DNA from: Thioalkalivibrio sp.
GTDB lineage: Bacteria; Pseudomonadota; Gammaproteobacteria; Ectothiorhodospirales; Ectothiorhodospiraceae
Reading direction: 5' to 3'
DNA length: 10,982 nt
NCBI GenBank assembly: GCA_007119005.1
Contig: SKQM01000093.1
Span: 1-10,982, forward strand
Every line of letters starts with the position of its first letter. The first letter of the stretch is position 1. The notes below the pieces were generated by a model. The model made no database searches. It was not told where the DNA came from and worked only from the letters and a program-made list of their open reading frames with translations. The position numbers and the translations under genes were made by a program. This document shows positions 1 through 6,146 of this stretch, piece by piece.

Positions 1-330
1 GGGGGCGAACGCAACCGGGTTCATCTTGCCAAGGTGCTGAAGAGCGGCGGCAACCTGCTGCTGCTCGACGAGCCGACCAACGACCTCGATGTGGAGACGC
101 TGCGGGCGCTTGAGGAATCCCTGCTCGATTTCCCAGGCTCGGCGATCGTGATCTCGCACGACCGCTGGTTCCTCGACCGCATCGCGACGCACATCCTCGC
201 CTTCGAGGAAGACGGCAGCGTGGTGTTCTTCGAGGGGAATTTCGAGGAGTACGAGGCGGATCGCCACGAGCGCCTCGGCGCAGCTGCCGACCAGCCGCAC
301 CGGATGAAGTACAAGCGTCTGGCGTCGTAG
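1..330 (+). CDS. ettA: EttA, energy-dependent translational throttle ABC-F ATPase (3' part)
   Basis: This is the last 109 residues of an ABC-F protein; the gene starts left of the window. The first visible residues, [11 protein letters not shown], are the tail of the second ABC signature motif. They are followed by a Walker B segment [12 protein letters not shown] with its catalytic Glu, and by the H-loop stretch [19 protein letters not shown]. The C-terminus (EGNFEEYE, then LGA, then QPHR.KYK) is the ending I know from EttA rather than from Uup or YheS. In the family, EttA binds the ribosomal E site and gates the first rounds of elongation according to the ADP/ATP ratio. It is soluble, about 555 residues in full, so roughly a fifth is visible. 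It converges with the leftward small heat-shock genes, and the gap between holds palindromic repeats that could terminate both. Confidence 0.93.
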   Translation, partial: GGERNRVHLAKVLKSGGNLLLLDEPTNDLDVETLRALEESLLDFPGSAIVISHDRWFLDRIATHILAFEEDGSVVFFEGNFEEYEADRHERLGAAADQPHRMKYKRLAS

Positions 331-338
331 CCAGAGTC

Positions 339-417
339 TTGGAGCGCGGAAGCCCGCTCCCCCGCGGCAGGGGGCAAGCCCCCTGCTCCAAGGCGGCGGC
401 AAGCCGCCACACTCCAA
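339..417. repeat. Intergenic repeat of three tandem hairpins
   Basis: Just after the ettA stop codon lie three small palindromes in a row. Arms 341-346 and 355-360 are ggagcg/cgctcc. Arms 368-375 and 378-385 are cagggggc/gccccctg, with a two-base AA loop. Arms 395-400 and 403-408 are ggcggc/gccgcc, also with an AA loop. The whole is bounded by TTGGAG (339-344) and CTCCAA (412-417), themselves inverted. This looks like a dispersed palindromic intergenic element of the REP/MITE kind rather than a single terminator, because no T-run follows. It may still stall transcription from ettA. That other copies exist in the genome is inference. Confidence 0.6.
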
Positions 418-423
418 AGAGTT

Positions 424-472
424 CCCCTCCCCAGCCCTCCCCCGCACGCGGGAGAGGGGCCGGGGGTGAGGG
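424..472. repeat. Second palindromic repeat, CCTCnCCC...GGGTGAGG type
   Basis: A C-rich arm (CCCCTCCCCAGCCCTCCC) is followed by CGCACGCGGGAGAGGGG and a G-rich arm ending GGGGTGAGGG. The pattern matches a very common proteobacterial intergenic palindrome (CCTCACCC..CTCCCGC.n.GCGGGAG..GGGTGAGG), slightly decayed in its left arm. It ends eight bases before the stop codon of the leftward sHsp gene (480-482), so it lies in the 3' region of both convergent genes. Confidence 0.6.
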
Positions 473-479
473 CCCTCGG

Positions 480-863
480 TTATGCCACCTCCACCTCGAT
501 CCGCTTTGGCTGCGCGTGTTCGGCCTTCGGAATGCGCAGGGTCAGCACGCCGTTGCGGAACTCGGCGCTGACCTTGTCCGTATCCAGTTCACGCGAAAGG
601 GTGAACACACGGCGGTACCGGGGCAGGTTTACCTCCGCGTGGGTGGCCTCCATGCCCTCGGGCACCTCCAGCGCCACCTCTGCCTCGATGGTCAGGGCTT
701 CGGCCTCCACCTGCAGGTGCAGACGGTCCTTCGGAACACCCGGCAGGTCCGCGAGCAAGGTGATGCCGGTCGCATCCTCGAACACATCCACCGGCGGCAT
801 CAGCGCGCTTTCCGCGGCAGCACGGGCCTCTTCCTTCCGGGCGACGTCGGTCTTGTCATTCAT
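480..863 (-). CDS. Small heat-shock protein, Hsp20/alpha-crystallin family (127 aa)
   Basis: ATP-independent holdase of the Hsp20 family, which keeps unfolding proteins in a refoldable state for DnaK/ClpB; cytoplasmic. The alpha-crystallin domain covers roughly residues 25-120: it opens PPVDVFED, has the A.LPGV core (ADLPGVPKDRLHLQVEAE), and carries the diagnostic GVLTLRIPK strand. The short tail PKRIEVEVA includes an I-x-V anchor of the kind that docks in the groove of a neighbouring dimer. I chose the ATG at 863 because AAGGAGGGG sits 6 bases upstream. A GTG at 881 would add six residues and overlap the previous gene but has no such site. It is the second gene of a two-gene leftward operon, 14 bases behind the 145-aa sHsp. 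Its N-terminal arm is short, so it probably depends on its partner to form large oligomers (inference). Confidence 0.9.
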   Translation of the reverse strand: MNDKTDVARKEEARAAAESALMPPVDVFEDATGITLLADLPGVPKDRLHLQVEAEALTIEAEVALEVPEGMEATHAEVNLPRYRRVFTLSRELDTDKVSAEFRNGVLTLRIPKAEHAQPKRIEVEVA

Positions 864-877
864 GATTCTCCCCTCCT

Positions 878-1315
878 TCACTGAACGCTGATGCGGCGCG
901 GCAACGAGGTTTCACGGCGCTTGATGCTGATGTGCAGCACGCCGTCGCGGTAGCGGGCGGTCACCTTGTCCGGGTCAACGTCATCCGGCAGGGTCACGAC
1001 CCTGCGGAACGCCCCGGCAAAGCGCTCGTCGATGTGCACATTGGCCTTCGCGTCGCCAGCGGGCAGTGCCGAAGGCCGCTCACCGGCGATCACCAGCACG
1101 CCCTTCTCGATCTGCACCTCGATGCCGGCCGGGTCGATGCCGGGGGCGAAGGCGTAAATCTCCACCGAGTGCGGCGTGCCGCCTACGTTCATCGCCGGGA
1201 ATCCGCCCCGAGCCATACCGCGTATGCTGGGCGAATAATCGAAACTCCGGCTCATCTCCCGCTGCAGGCGGTCGAGTTCCGCGAACATATCGTGGGGAAG
1301 CAACGAACGGTACAT
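878..1315 (-). CDS. Small heat-shock protein, Hsp20/alpha-crystallin family (145 aa)
   Basis: First gene of the sHsp operon. The N-terminal arm MYRSLLPHDMFAELDRLQREM is typical of bacterial Hsp20 proteins. The alpha-crystallin domain (about residues 40-135) contains the A.APGID core, the GERP loop, the FRR.VTLPDDVD strand pair and the DGVLHISIKRR signature strand. The tail PRRISVQ supplies the I-x-V anchor. The start is the ATG at 1315: GGAGGATG lies 8 bases upstream, whereas an ATG at 1330 overlaps that site and would add five residues. Only low similarity to the downstream 127-aa paralogue is visible, which fits a two-partner system like IbpA/IbpB in which one protein is the binder and the other the release-helper (inference). 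A groE-like sigma-32 promoter lies about 60 bases upstream. Confidence 0.9.
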   Translation of the reverse strand: MYRSLLPHDMFAELDRLQREMSRSFDYSPSIRGMARGGFPAMNVGGTPHSVEIYAFAPGIDPAGIEVQIEKGVLVIAGERPSALPAGDAKANVHIDERFAGAFRRVVTLPDDVDPDKVTARYRDGVLHISIKRRETSLPRRISVQ

Positions 1316-1373
1316 AATGACATCCTCCATTGGTCATCGCGGGGCACCGTCCGAACGGCGCCCTCGCACACGA

Positions 1374-1400
1374 ATATGGGGATCCCCGAGATCCCTTCAA
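1374..1400 (-). promoter_or_regulatory. Sigma-32 (RpoH) heat-shock promoter for the sHsp operon
   Basis: Read on the minus strand, TTGAA (1400-1396) is followed after 14 bases by CCCCATAT (1381-1374). This matches the RpoH consensus CTTGAAA-N13..17-CCCCATnT and closely resembles the E. coli groE promoter, including TTGAAGGG at the -35. Transcription would start near 1366, giving a leader of about 50 bases before the ATG at 1315. Confidence 0.75.
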
Positions 1401-1404
1401 TACC

Positions 1405-1433
1405 CTTGAAAGTAGCGGCCGGAGGGGTTATTT
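1405..1433 (+). promoter_or_regulatory. Possible heat-shock or sigma-70 promoter for cbpA-cbpM
   Basis: CTTGAAA (1405-1411) on the plus strand is a perfect RpoH -35 match, but the expected CCCCATnT is not found 13-17 bases on. The sequence there reads GGGGTTATTT. Taken as sigma-70, TTGAAA is followed by a poor -10 (TTATTT, 1428-1433) at a spacing of 16. The -35 is convincing; the -10 is not. The cbpA ATG is 45 bases downstream. Confidence 0.35.
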
Positions 1434-1478
1434 CCATGGGTGAGGCTACCCACTTGCCCCGAAGGCCAAGGAGCGCGC

Positions 1479-2432
1479 ATGGAATTCAAGGACTACTACC
1501 AGACACTGGACGTGCCGCGCGAGGCCACGGTCCAGGAAATCAAGAAGGCCTTCCGCAAACTCGCCCGCAAATACCACCCGGATGTCTCGAAGGAGCCGGA
1601 CGCGGAATCACGCATGCAGGAGCTCAACGAGGCCTATGCGGTACTCTCCGACCCCGAAAAGCGTGCCGCCTACGACCAGCTGGGTCGCGGGCACCAGCCG
1701 GGCGAGGAGTTCCGTCCACCGCCCGACTGGGACGCCGGTTTCGAGTTTTCCGGCCGGGGCTTCTCGCCCTCCGAGGAGGCCGCGTTCAGCGATTTCTTCT
1801 CTGAGCTCTTCCGCCAGAGAGGCGGCGGCCGAGCCCACTATCACACCGCTGGCGGCGAGTTCCACGCCCGCGGCGAGGACCACCACGCCAAGGTTCTGCT
1901 CGACATCGAGGATGCCTTCGAAGGAGCCACCCGGCAGATCTCCCTGCGCGCCCCGCGGCTGGATGACCAGGGCCGTGTGGTGGTCGATACGCGGAACCTG
2001 AACGTCCGCATCCCCAAAGGCGTGCACGAAGGTCAGGTGATCCGCCTGGCTGGCCAGGGTTCGCCCGGGATCGGCGGCGGGCCGGCGGGCGACCTGCTGC
2101 TCGAGGTCCATTTCCGACCGCATCCGCGCTATCGGCCCGATGGCCGGGATCTCCACCTGACCCTCCCCGTTACGCCATGGGAGGCAGCCTTGGGCGCAGT
2201 CATCCCGGTGCAGCTGCCAGGTGGCAGCCTGAAGGTTCGCATCCCCGAGGGCGCACAGAGTGGCCGCCAGCTGCGCGTACGTGGCCGCGGCATTCCCGGC
2301 ACCCCGGCTGGCGATCTGCTGCTGGAGATCCAGGTGTTGCTGCCGTCTGCGAAGGACCCGAAGGCAAAAGAGATCTACGAAACGATGGCGCGCGAACTGG
2401 CGTTCGACCCGCGCCGCGACGAGAGGGCTTGA
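1479..2432 (+). CDS. cbpA: CbpA, DnaJ-type co-chaperone / curved-DNA-binding protein
   Basis: A 317-residue class II J-protein, close in length to E. coli CbpA (306). The J domain spans residues 2-70 (EFKDYYQTLDVPREAT..., HPD at 33-35 in KYHPDVSKEPDAE, ending AAYDQLG). It is followed by a glycine/phenylalanine-bearing linker with GFEFSGRGF and FSDFFSELFRQRGGG. Two beta-rich substrate-binding domains come next: motifs VRIPKGVHEGQVIRL.GQG, GGPAGDLLLEV, LPVTPWEAALGA and PEGAQSGRQLRVRGRGIPG. The tail FDPRRDERA mirrors CbpA. No CxxCxGxG zinc repeats are present, so this is not DnaJ itself. In the family it stimulates the ATPase of DnaK and binds curved DNA. The ATG at 1479 has AAGGAG 6 bases upstream; an in-frame extension to 1440 lacks a ribosome site and has no J-domain homology. 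It is followed after 3 bases by cbpM. Confidence 0.93.
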   Translation: MEFKDYYQTLDVPREATVQEIKKAFRKLARKYHPDVSKEPDAESRMQELNEAYAVLSDPEKRAAYDQLGRGHQPGEEFRPPPDWDAGFEFSGRGFSPSEEAAFSDFFSELFRQRGGGRAHYHTAGGEFHARGEDHHAKVLLDIEDAFEGATRQISLRAPRLDDQGRVVVDTRNLNVRIPKGVHEGQVIRLAGQGSPGIGGGPAGDLLLEVHFRPHPRYRPDGRDLHLTLPVTPWEAALGAVIPVQLPGGSLKVRIPEGAQSGRQLRVRGRGIPGTPAGDLLLEIQVLLPSAKDPKAKEIYETMARELAFDPRRDERA

Positions 2433-2435
2433 ACG

Positions 2436-2744
2436 ATGCGCGACGACGACATCCTGACCGGCGCCCTGATGGAAGAGACATGGCTCACCGTCGAGCAGAT
2501 GGCCACCGTCTGCACCGTCGAGCCCCAGTGGCTGAGGCATCACCTCGAGGAGGGCCTGTTTCCGCGCACCGAATGTGTCGCCGGCACCTGGCGCTTCTCG
2601 GCAGAGCACCTGCGCCGTGCCCGACGCATGCGCGAGATGGAACAGCTGTTCGACGCGGAACCCGAGCTCGCGGCATTGGTGGCCGACCTGCTCGACGAGA
2701 TGGACGACCTGCGCGCCCGCCTGCGCCGTGCCGGCCTGGAATAG
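2436..2744 (+). CDS. cbpM: CbpM, MerR-like modulator of CbpA
   Basis: A 102-residue protein in the position and size of CbpM (E. coli, 101 aa), which binds the J domain of CbpA and blocks both its DnaK-stimulating and DNA-binding activities. It has a MerR-like helix-turn-helix fold: TWLTVEQMATVCTVEPQWLRHHLEEGLF (residues 15-42), then a W.FS..HLRRARRMREMEQLF segment. It ends in a leucine-rich helix (ELAALVADLLDEMDDLRARLRRAGLE) that I expect to form a coiled coil. The ATG is 3 bases after the cbpA stop, with GAGAGGG at 2421-2427 as a likely ribosome site, so translation is probably coupled and modulator and chaperone are made together. Confidence 0.88.
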   Translation: MRDDDILTGALMEETWLTVEQMATVCTVEPQWLRHHLEEGLFPRTECVAGTWRFSAEHLRRARRMREMEQLFDAEPELAALVADLLDEMDDLRARLRRAGLE

Positions 2745-2768
2745 GGAAACACCCGGCGAATCCATTCC

Positions 2769-2825
2769 GTTCGTCCTGAGCCGGTCTAAGCACAGCCTCC
2801 GTTCGTCCTGAGCCTGTCGAAGGAC
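2769..2825. repeat. Two tandem copies of the GTTCGTCCTGAGCCTGTCGAAGGAC dispersed repeat
   Basis: Copy A (2769-2790) reads GTTCGTCCTGAGCC and then GGTCTAAG, so its right arm is decayed. Copy B (2801-2825) is intact, with arms GTCCT (2805-2809) and AGGAC (2821-2825), and TTCG (2802-2805) with CGAA (2818-2821). The unit is a well-known REP-like intergenic palindrome of GC-rich proteobacteria. It lies just after the cbpM stop and may stabilise the 3' end of the cbpAM message. A third copy, inverted, is at 6081-6104. Confidence 0.75.
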
Positions 2826-2869
2826 CCTGTCCCTGGGGCTGATCCCGGAGCCGCCCCACCTGCCATATC

Positions 2870-2905
2870 TGCTATGTTCGTGGTCAGGGCACTGCGGCCC
2901 TGGCC
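2870..2905 (+). promoter_or_regulatory. Possible extended -10 and leader hairpin before the Lon-family gene
   Basis: TGCTATGTT (2870-2878) fits an extended -10 (TGn-TATGTT), with no clear -35. Downstream, GGTCAGGGC (2882-2890) pairs with GCCCTGGCC (2897-2905) through nine pairs, one of them G-T, around a six-base loop. The hairpin ends 5 bases before the ribosome site GGGAG (2910-2914) of the gene at 2924. It could limit access of ribosomes; this is inference from position only. Confidence 0.3.
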
Positions 2906-2923
2906 ACTCGGGAGCCACAGGAG

Positions 2924-5371
2924 ATGTCTGATCGACGGCGGCCAACGGATCCCTCGTCAGCCACCCCACCGAAGCCTCTTCCCGCCGAGGTCCTGTGCCA
3001 CTCCTGCGACCCGGAGACTCTGGATTTCGAACACACCGGGGAGCTGGCCGACCTCGATGGGGTGCTGGGCCAGGAACGGGCGCTGGAGGCGCTGCGCTTT
3101 GGCATCGGCATGCTGCACGAGGGCTACAACCTGTTCGTGCTCGGATCCACGGGCCTCGGACGCAGGACCCTGGTCAATCGGCTGTTCCGCGACGCCGCCG
3201 CCAAACGCGACGTGCCGAAGGACTGGTGCTACGTCAACGATTTCGAGACCCCGCACCGTCCCAGGGCGCTGCGCCTGCCGGCAGGTCGCGGCCATGCGTT
3301 GCGGCGCGACATGCAGCAGCTGACCGAGGATGTGATCACCGCGCTGGTGGCCGCGTTCCAGAGCGAGGCCTACCGCTCCCAGGCCCAGGAGATCCACGAC
3401 GAACTCAAGGACCGCGACGAACAGGCGTTCGGTGAACTCCGGCAGAAGGCGGAGAAACGCAACGTCGCCCTGTTGCGCACCCCCGGGGGTTACACCCTGG
3501 CGCCGACCCACGATGGTGAAATCCTGGGGGCCGAAGAGTTCGAAAAGCTGCCCGAGAGGGATCAGCAGGCGATCGAGACAGCGGTCGAGGAACTCAAGCA
3601 GGATCTCCGTCAGCTGATCGCCCAGATCCCCCGCTGGCAGCGCGAAGGCCGTGAGCGGCACAAACAGCTGGACCTGCAGGTGTCGGGCGCCACGGTCGAC
3701 CAGCAGTTCGAGGAGTTGTACCAGGAGTACAGCGATCTACCGGAGGTGCTGCGTTTCTTCGACGCGGTGCGCCACGACCTGCTGGAGAACGCCGAGCAGA
3801 TCCGGAGCCTCGGCGAGGATTCCGACAGCGGTCCCAATCCGGCCGGACAGGCCGCGCGACAGCTGACCCGCTACCAGGTGAACGTGCTTGTCGATCACGC
3901 TCAGACCACGGGCGCTCCCGTGTTTTACGAGGACAACCCGACCTACCAGAATCTGGTGGGGCGCGTGGAGCATACGGTCCAGCACGGTACGCTGGTAACC
4001 GACTTCACCCTGATCAAGTCCGGCGCACTGGCCCGGGCCAATGGCGGCTACCTGATCATCGACGCGGAGCGACTGCTTGGGCATTCCTTCGCCTGGGAGG
4101 CATTGAAGCGCGCACTGCGCGCGCGCGAACTGCGCGTGGAATCCCTGGAGACCATGCTCAGCATCGCCAGCACCACGACGCTCGAGCCCGAGCCCATCCC
4201 GCTCGACCTGAAGGTGGTTCTGGTGGGCGGGCGCCGGCTCTACTATCTGCTGCAGTATTACGATCCCGAGTTCGCCCGTCTGTTCAAGGTCGCGGCCGAC
4301 TTCTCCGAGGACATGCAGCGGGACACCGACAGCACCGGCCAATACGCGAGACTGATCGGGATGCAGCAGCGTGCCGGCGGGCTAAGACCGTTCAGCCGTG
4401 CGGGCGTCGCGCGGGTGATCGACCAGGCCGCCCGCCACGTCGAGGACGGAGAGCGCCTGTCGCTGCACATGGGTTCGCTCGATGATTTGCTCCGGGAGGC
4501 CGATTACTACGCGGGGCAGGACAACGCAGTCCACGTCGGCGACACCCACGTCGAGAGTGCGATCGACGCCGGAATCCGCCGCCTCAGCCGCATCCGGGAG
4601 CAGGTGCACGAAACGATCCGGCGCGGCATCCAGCGGGTGGACCTCGAAGGCGAGCGCGTGGGCCAGGTCAACGGTCTGTCCGTGATCAGCCTCGGCGAGT
4701 TCAGTTTTGGCCGGCCTTCCCGCATCACGGCGACCGCGCGGCTCGGTGCGGGCAAGGTGATCGACATCGAGCGGGAGGTGGAACTGGGCGGTGCAATCCA
4801 CTCCAAAGGCGTGCTGATCCTGTCCTCCTACCTCGCATGGCGCTACAGCACCGACCAGCCCCTGTCGCTGGCCGCCAGCCTGACCTTCGAGCAGTCCTAC
4901 GGTCCGGTCGAGGGCGACAGCGCCTCCGTGGCGGAACTGTGTGCCCTGCTCTCGGCACTTGCGGACGCGCCGATGCGCCAGTCGCTCGCAGTCACAGGCT
5001 CGGTGGACCAGCACGGTGTGGTGCAGGCTATCGGCGGGGTCAACGAAAAGATCGAGGGGTTCTTCGACGTCTGTGCGGCGCGGGGCCTGGACGGCAGCCA
5101 TGGCGTGATCATCCCGGCCAGCAACCGTCCGCACCTGATGCTCCGCCGGGACGTGGTCGAGGCTGCGCGCGAGGGGCGTTTCCACGTCTATGCCGTCACC
5201 CACGTCGACCAGGCAGGCGCACTGCTGAGCGGCCTGCCCGCGGGCGAGCCGGATCCCGAAGGGCGCTGGCCGGAGCCGAGCCTGAACGGGCGCGTCCAGG
5301 CTCGGCTTGCCGAGCTCGCCCGGCTGCGCCAGGCCTACTCCCGCCGCGAGGATCCGCATGCAAGCGAATGA
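2924..5371 (+). CDS. Lon-family ATP-dependent protease, YcbZ/AAA_32 type (815 aa)
   Basis: A soluble serine protease of family S16 with the YcbZ-type (AAA_32) layout, not LonA. The N-terminal entry KPLPAEVL...CDPETLDFEHTGEL (about 17-42) and GQERALEALRFGIGM (about 49-63) are family hallmarks. The P-loop at residues 74-82 is GSTGLGRRT: the Walker A lysine is Arg80 and the next position is Arg81. A helical, probably coiled-coil insertion occupies about 140-270. The Walker B-like strand GGYLIIDAERLL has Asp380. The C-terminal Lon domain has the nucleophile Ser666 in EGDSASVAE and the general base Lys709 in GGVNEKIEGFF, 43 residues apart as in E. coli Lon. Degenerate P-loops are known in AAA_32 proteins. 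GGGAG lies 9 bases before the ATG. The last 14 bases overlap the next gene. Substrates are unknown; the heat-shock neighbours suggest a stress role. Confidence 0.88.
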   Translation: MSDRRRPTDPSSATPPKPLPAEVLCHSCDPETLDFEHTGELADLDGVLGQERALEALRFGIGMLHEGYNLFVLGSTGLGRRTLVNRLFRDAAAKRDVPKDWCYVNDFETPHRPRALRLPAGRGHALRRDMQQLTEDVITALVAAFQSEAYRSQAQEIHDELKDRDEQAFGELRQKAEKRNVALLRTPGGYTLAPTHDGEILGAEEFEKLPERDQQAIETAVEELKQDLRQLIAQIPRWQREGRERHKQLDLQVSGATVDQQFEELYQEYSDLPEVLRFFDAVRHDLLENAEQIRSLGEDSDSGPNPAGQAARQLTRYQVNVLVDHAQTTGAPVFYEDNPTYQNLVGRVEHTVQHGTLVTDFTLIKSGALARANGGYLIIDAERLLGHSFAWEALKRALRARELRVESLETMLSIASTTTLEPEPIPLDLKVVLVGGRRLYYLLQYYDPEFARLFKVAADFSEDMQRDTDSTGQYARLIGMQQRAGGLRPFSRAGVARVIDQAARHVEDGERLSLHMGSLDDLLREADYYAGQDNAVHVGDTHVESAIDAGIRRLSRIREQVHETIRRGIQRVDLEGERVGQVNGLSVISLGEFSFGRPSRITATARLGAGKVIDIEREVELGGAIHSKGVLILSSYLAWRYSTDQPLSLAASLTFEQSYGPVEGDSASVAELCALLSALADAPMRQSLAVTGSVDQHGVVQAIGGVNEKIEGFFDVCAARGLDGSHGVIIPASNRPHLMLRRDVVEAAREGRFHVYAVTHVDQAGALLSGLPAGEPDPEGRWPEPSLNGRVQARLAELARLRQAYSRREDPHASE

Positions 5372-6065
5372 GCCGGCACTGCGCCGCGTCCTGCTCGCAC
5401 TGGACGCTGCCGGGCCATCGCCTGCGGCGATCTCCTTTGCGGTGACCCTCGCCGCTCGCTTCGAAGCCGAGCTGGATACCCTGCTGCTCACGCAGACGGA
5501 ACTCGCGCGTGCCGTCGCCCTGCCCTTTGCCAGCGAGATCAGCCTGCTGGCCGGGTTGGAGCGTCGTCTGGACACGGCCTTGATGCAACGCAGCCTGCAG
5601 TCACTGGCGGAGCGGGTTCGCACCACCATGACGCAGATTGCGACCCCCGTCCGCGTGCGCTGGTCGCTGGAGCTGGCGGGCTGGCCGGACTGGGAAAGAC
5701 TGCTCGCGCAACCGATCTCCGGCAGTCTGTTCGTACTGAGCCATCCCCCCGGTCACACGGGCTCCCGTGAATCCATGCGCCAGCGCGATTCCAGCGTCTG
5801 CGTCGTCCACCACGAGGAGCCCACCGGCCTCGCGGCACTGGAGATCGCAACCGCACTCGATCCCGGGGCCATCCGGTTGCTCGTGACCCGATCCCAGCCA
5901 GACCCGGACGCGACCCGTGACCCGGGCATGCAGCGCCTGCTGACCTGTCTCCAGACGCAGAGACCGGGAACCGTGGTTCTCCCCGCAGACTGGTACGCGG
6001 CGAGAGCCGCCACCCTGCGCCCGGTCTTCGCGCGCATGGACTGCAACCTGCTACTGGTGGCCTGA
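5358..6065 (+). CDS. UspA-like protein of unknown function, coupled to the Lon-family gene
   Basis: A 235-residue protein with no membrane segment or signal peptide. The N-terminal part resembles a universal-stress-protein half: RRVLLALDAAGPSPAAISFAV, then LAARFEAELDTLLL, then PFASEISLL (about 40-65). Near the C-terminus a second strand-rich part occurs, with TVVLPADWYAARAA and CNLLLVA. The glycine-rich ATP-binding loop of true UspA (G-2X-G-9X-G-S/T) is not visible, so nucleotide binding is doubtful. The ATG at 5358 lies inside the end of the Lon-family gene (stop at 5369-5371), with GAGGA 5 bases upstream, so translation is likely coupled. An upstream in-frame start at 5307 would overlap by 65 bases and lacks a ribosome site. 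I infer a regulatory or adaptor partner for the protease; the function is not known. Confidence 0.7.
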   Translation: MQANEPALRRVLLALDAAGPSPAAISFAVTLAARFEAELDTLLLTQTELARAVALPFASEISLLAGLERRLDTALMQRSLQSLAERVRTTMTQIATPVRVRWSLELAGWPDWERLLAQPISGSLFVLSHPPGHTGSRESMRQRDSSVCVVHHEEPTGLAALEIATALDPGAIRLLVTRSQPDPDATRDPGMQRLLTCLQTQRPGTVVLPADWYAARAATLRPVFARMDCNLLLVA

Positions 6066-6080
6066 GGCCCGGGACCAACG

Positions 6081-6104
6081 CCCTTCGCCAGGCTCAGGGC
6101 GAAC
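6081..6104. repeat. Third, inverted copy of the GTTCGnCCTGAGCC repeat
   Basis: On the minus strand this reads GTTCGCCCTGAGCCTGGCGAAGGG, the same unit as at 2801-2825 with compensating arm changes. TTCGCC (6084-6089) pairs with GGCGAA (6098-6103), and alternatively CGCCCT (6079-6084) with AGGGCG (6096-6101). It sits between the convergent UspA-like and yfcA genes, where it may act as a 3' boundary for both. Confidence 0.72.
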
Positions 6105-6146
6105 GGTCAGAAATGTTCACCTCCCGCCCATGAGCACACCGCAAGC

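Noticed and set aside
1440..1478. Upstream in-frame start for cbpA
   Set aside because: The ATG at 1479 has AAGGAG at the right distance and begins exactly at the J domain as in E. coli CbpA.
1608..2969. Long minus-strand open frame opposite cbpA and cbpM
   Set aside because: The plus strand encodes clear CbpA and CbpM; the antisense product has no family features and runs through the dispersed repeats.
4382..5629. Long minus-strand open frame opposite the Lon protease domain and UspA-like gene
   Set aside because: Antisense to the Ser-Lys dyad region of an unmistakable Lon domain; no ribosome site or domain of its own.
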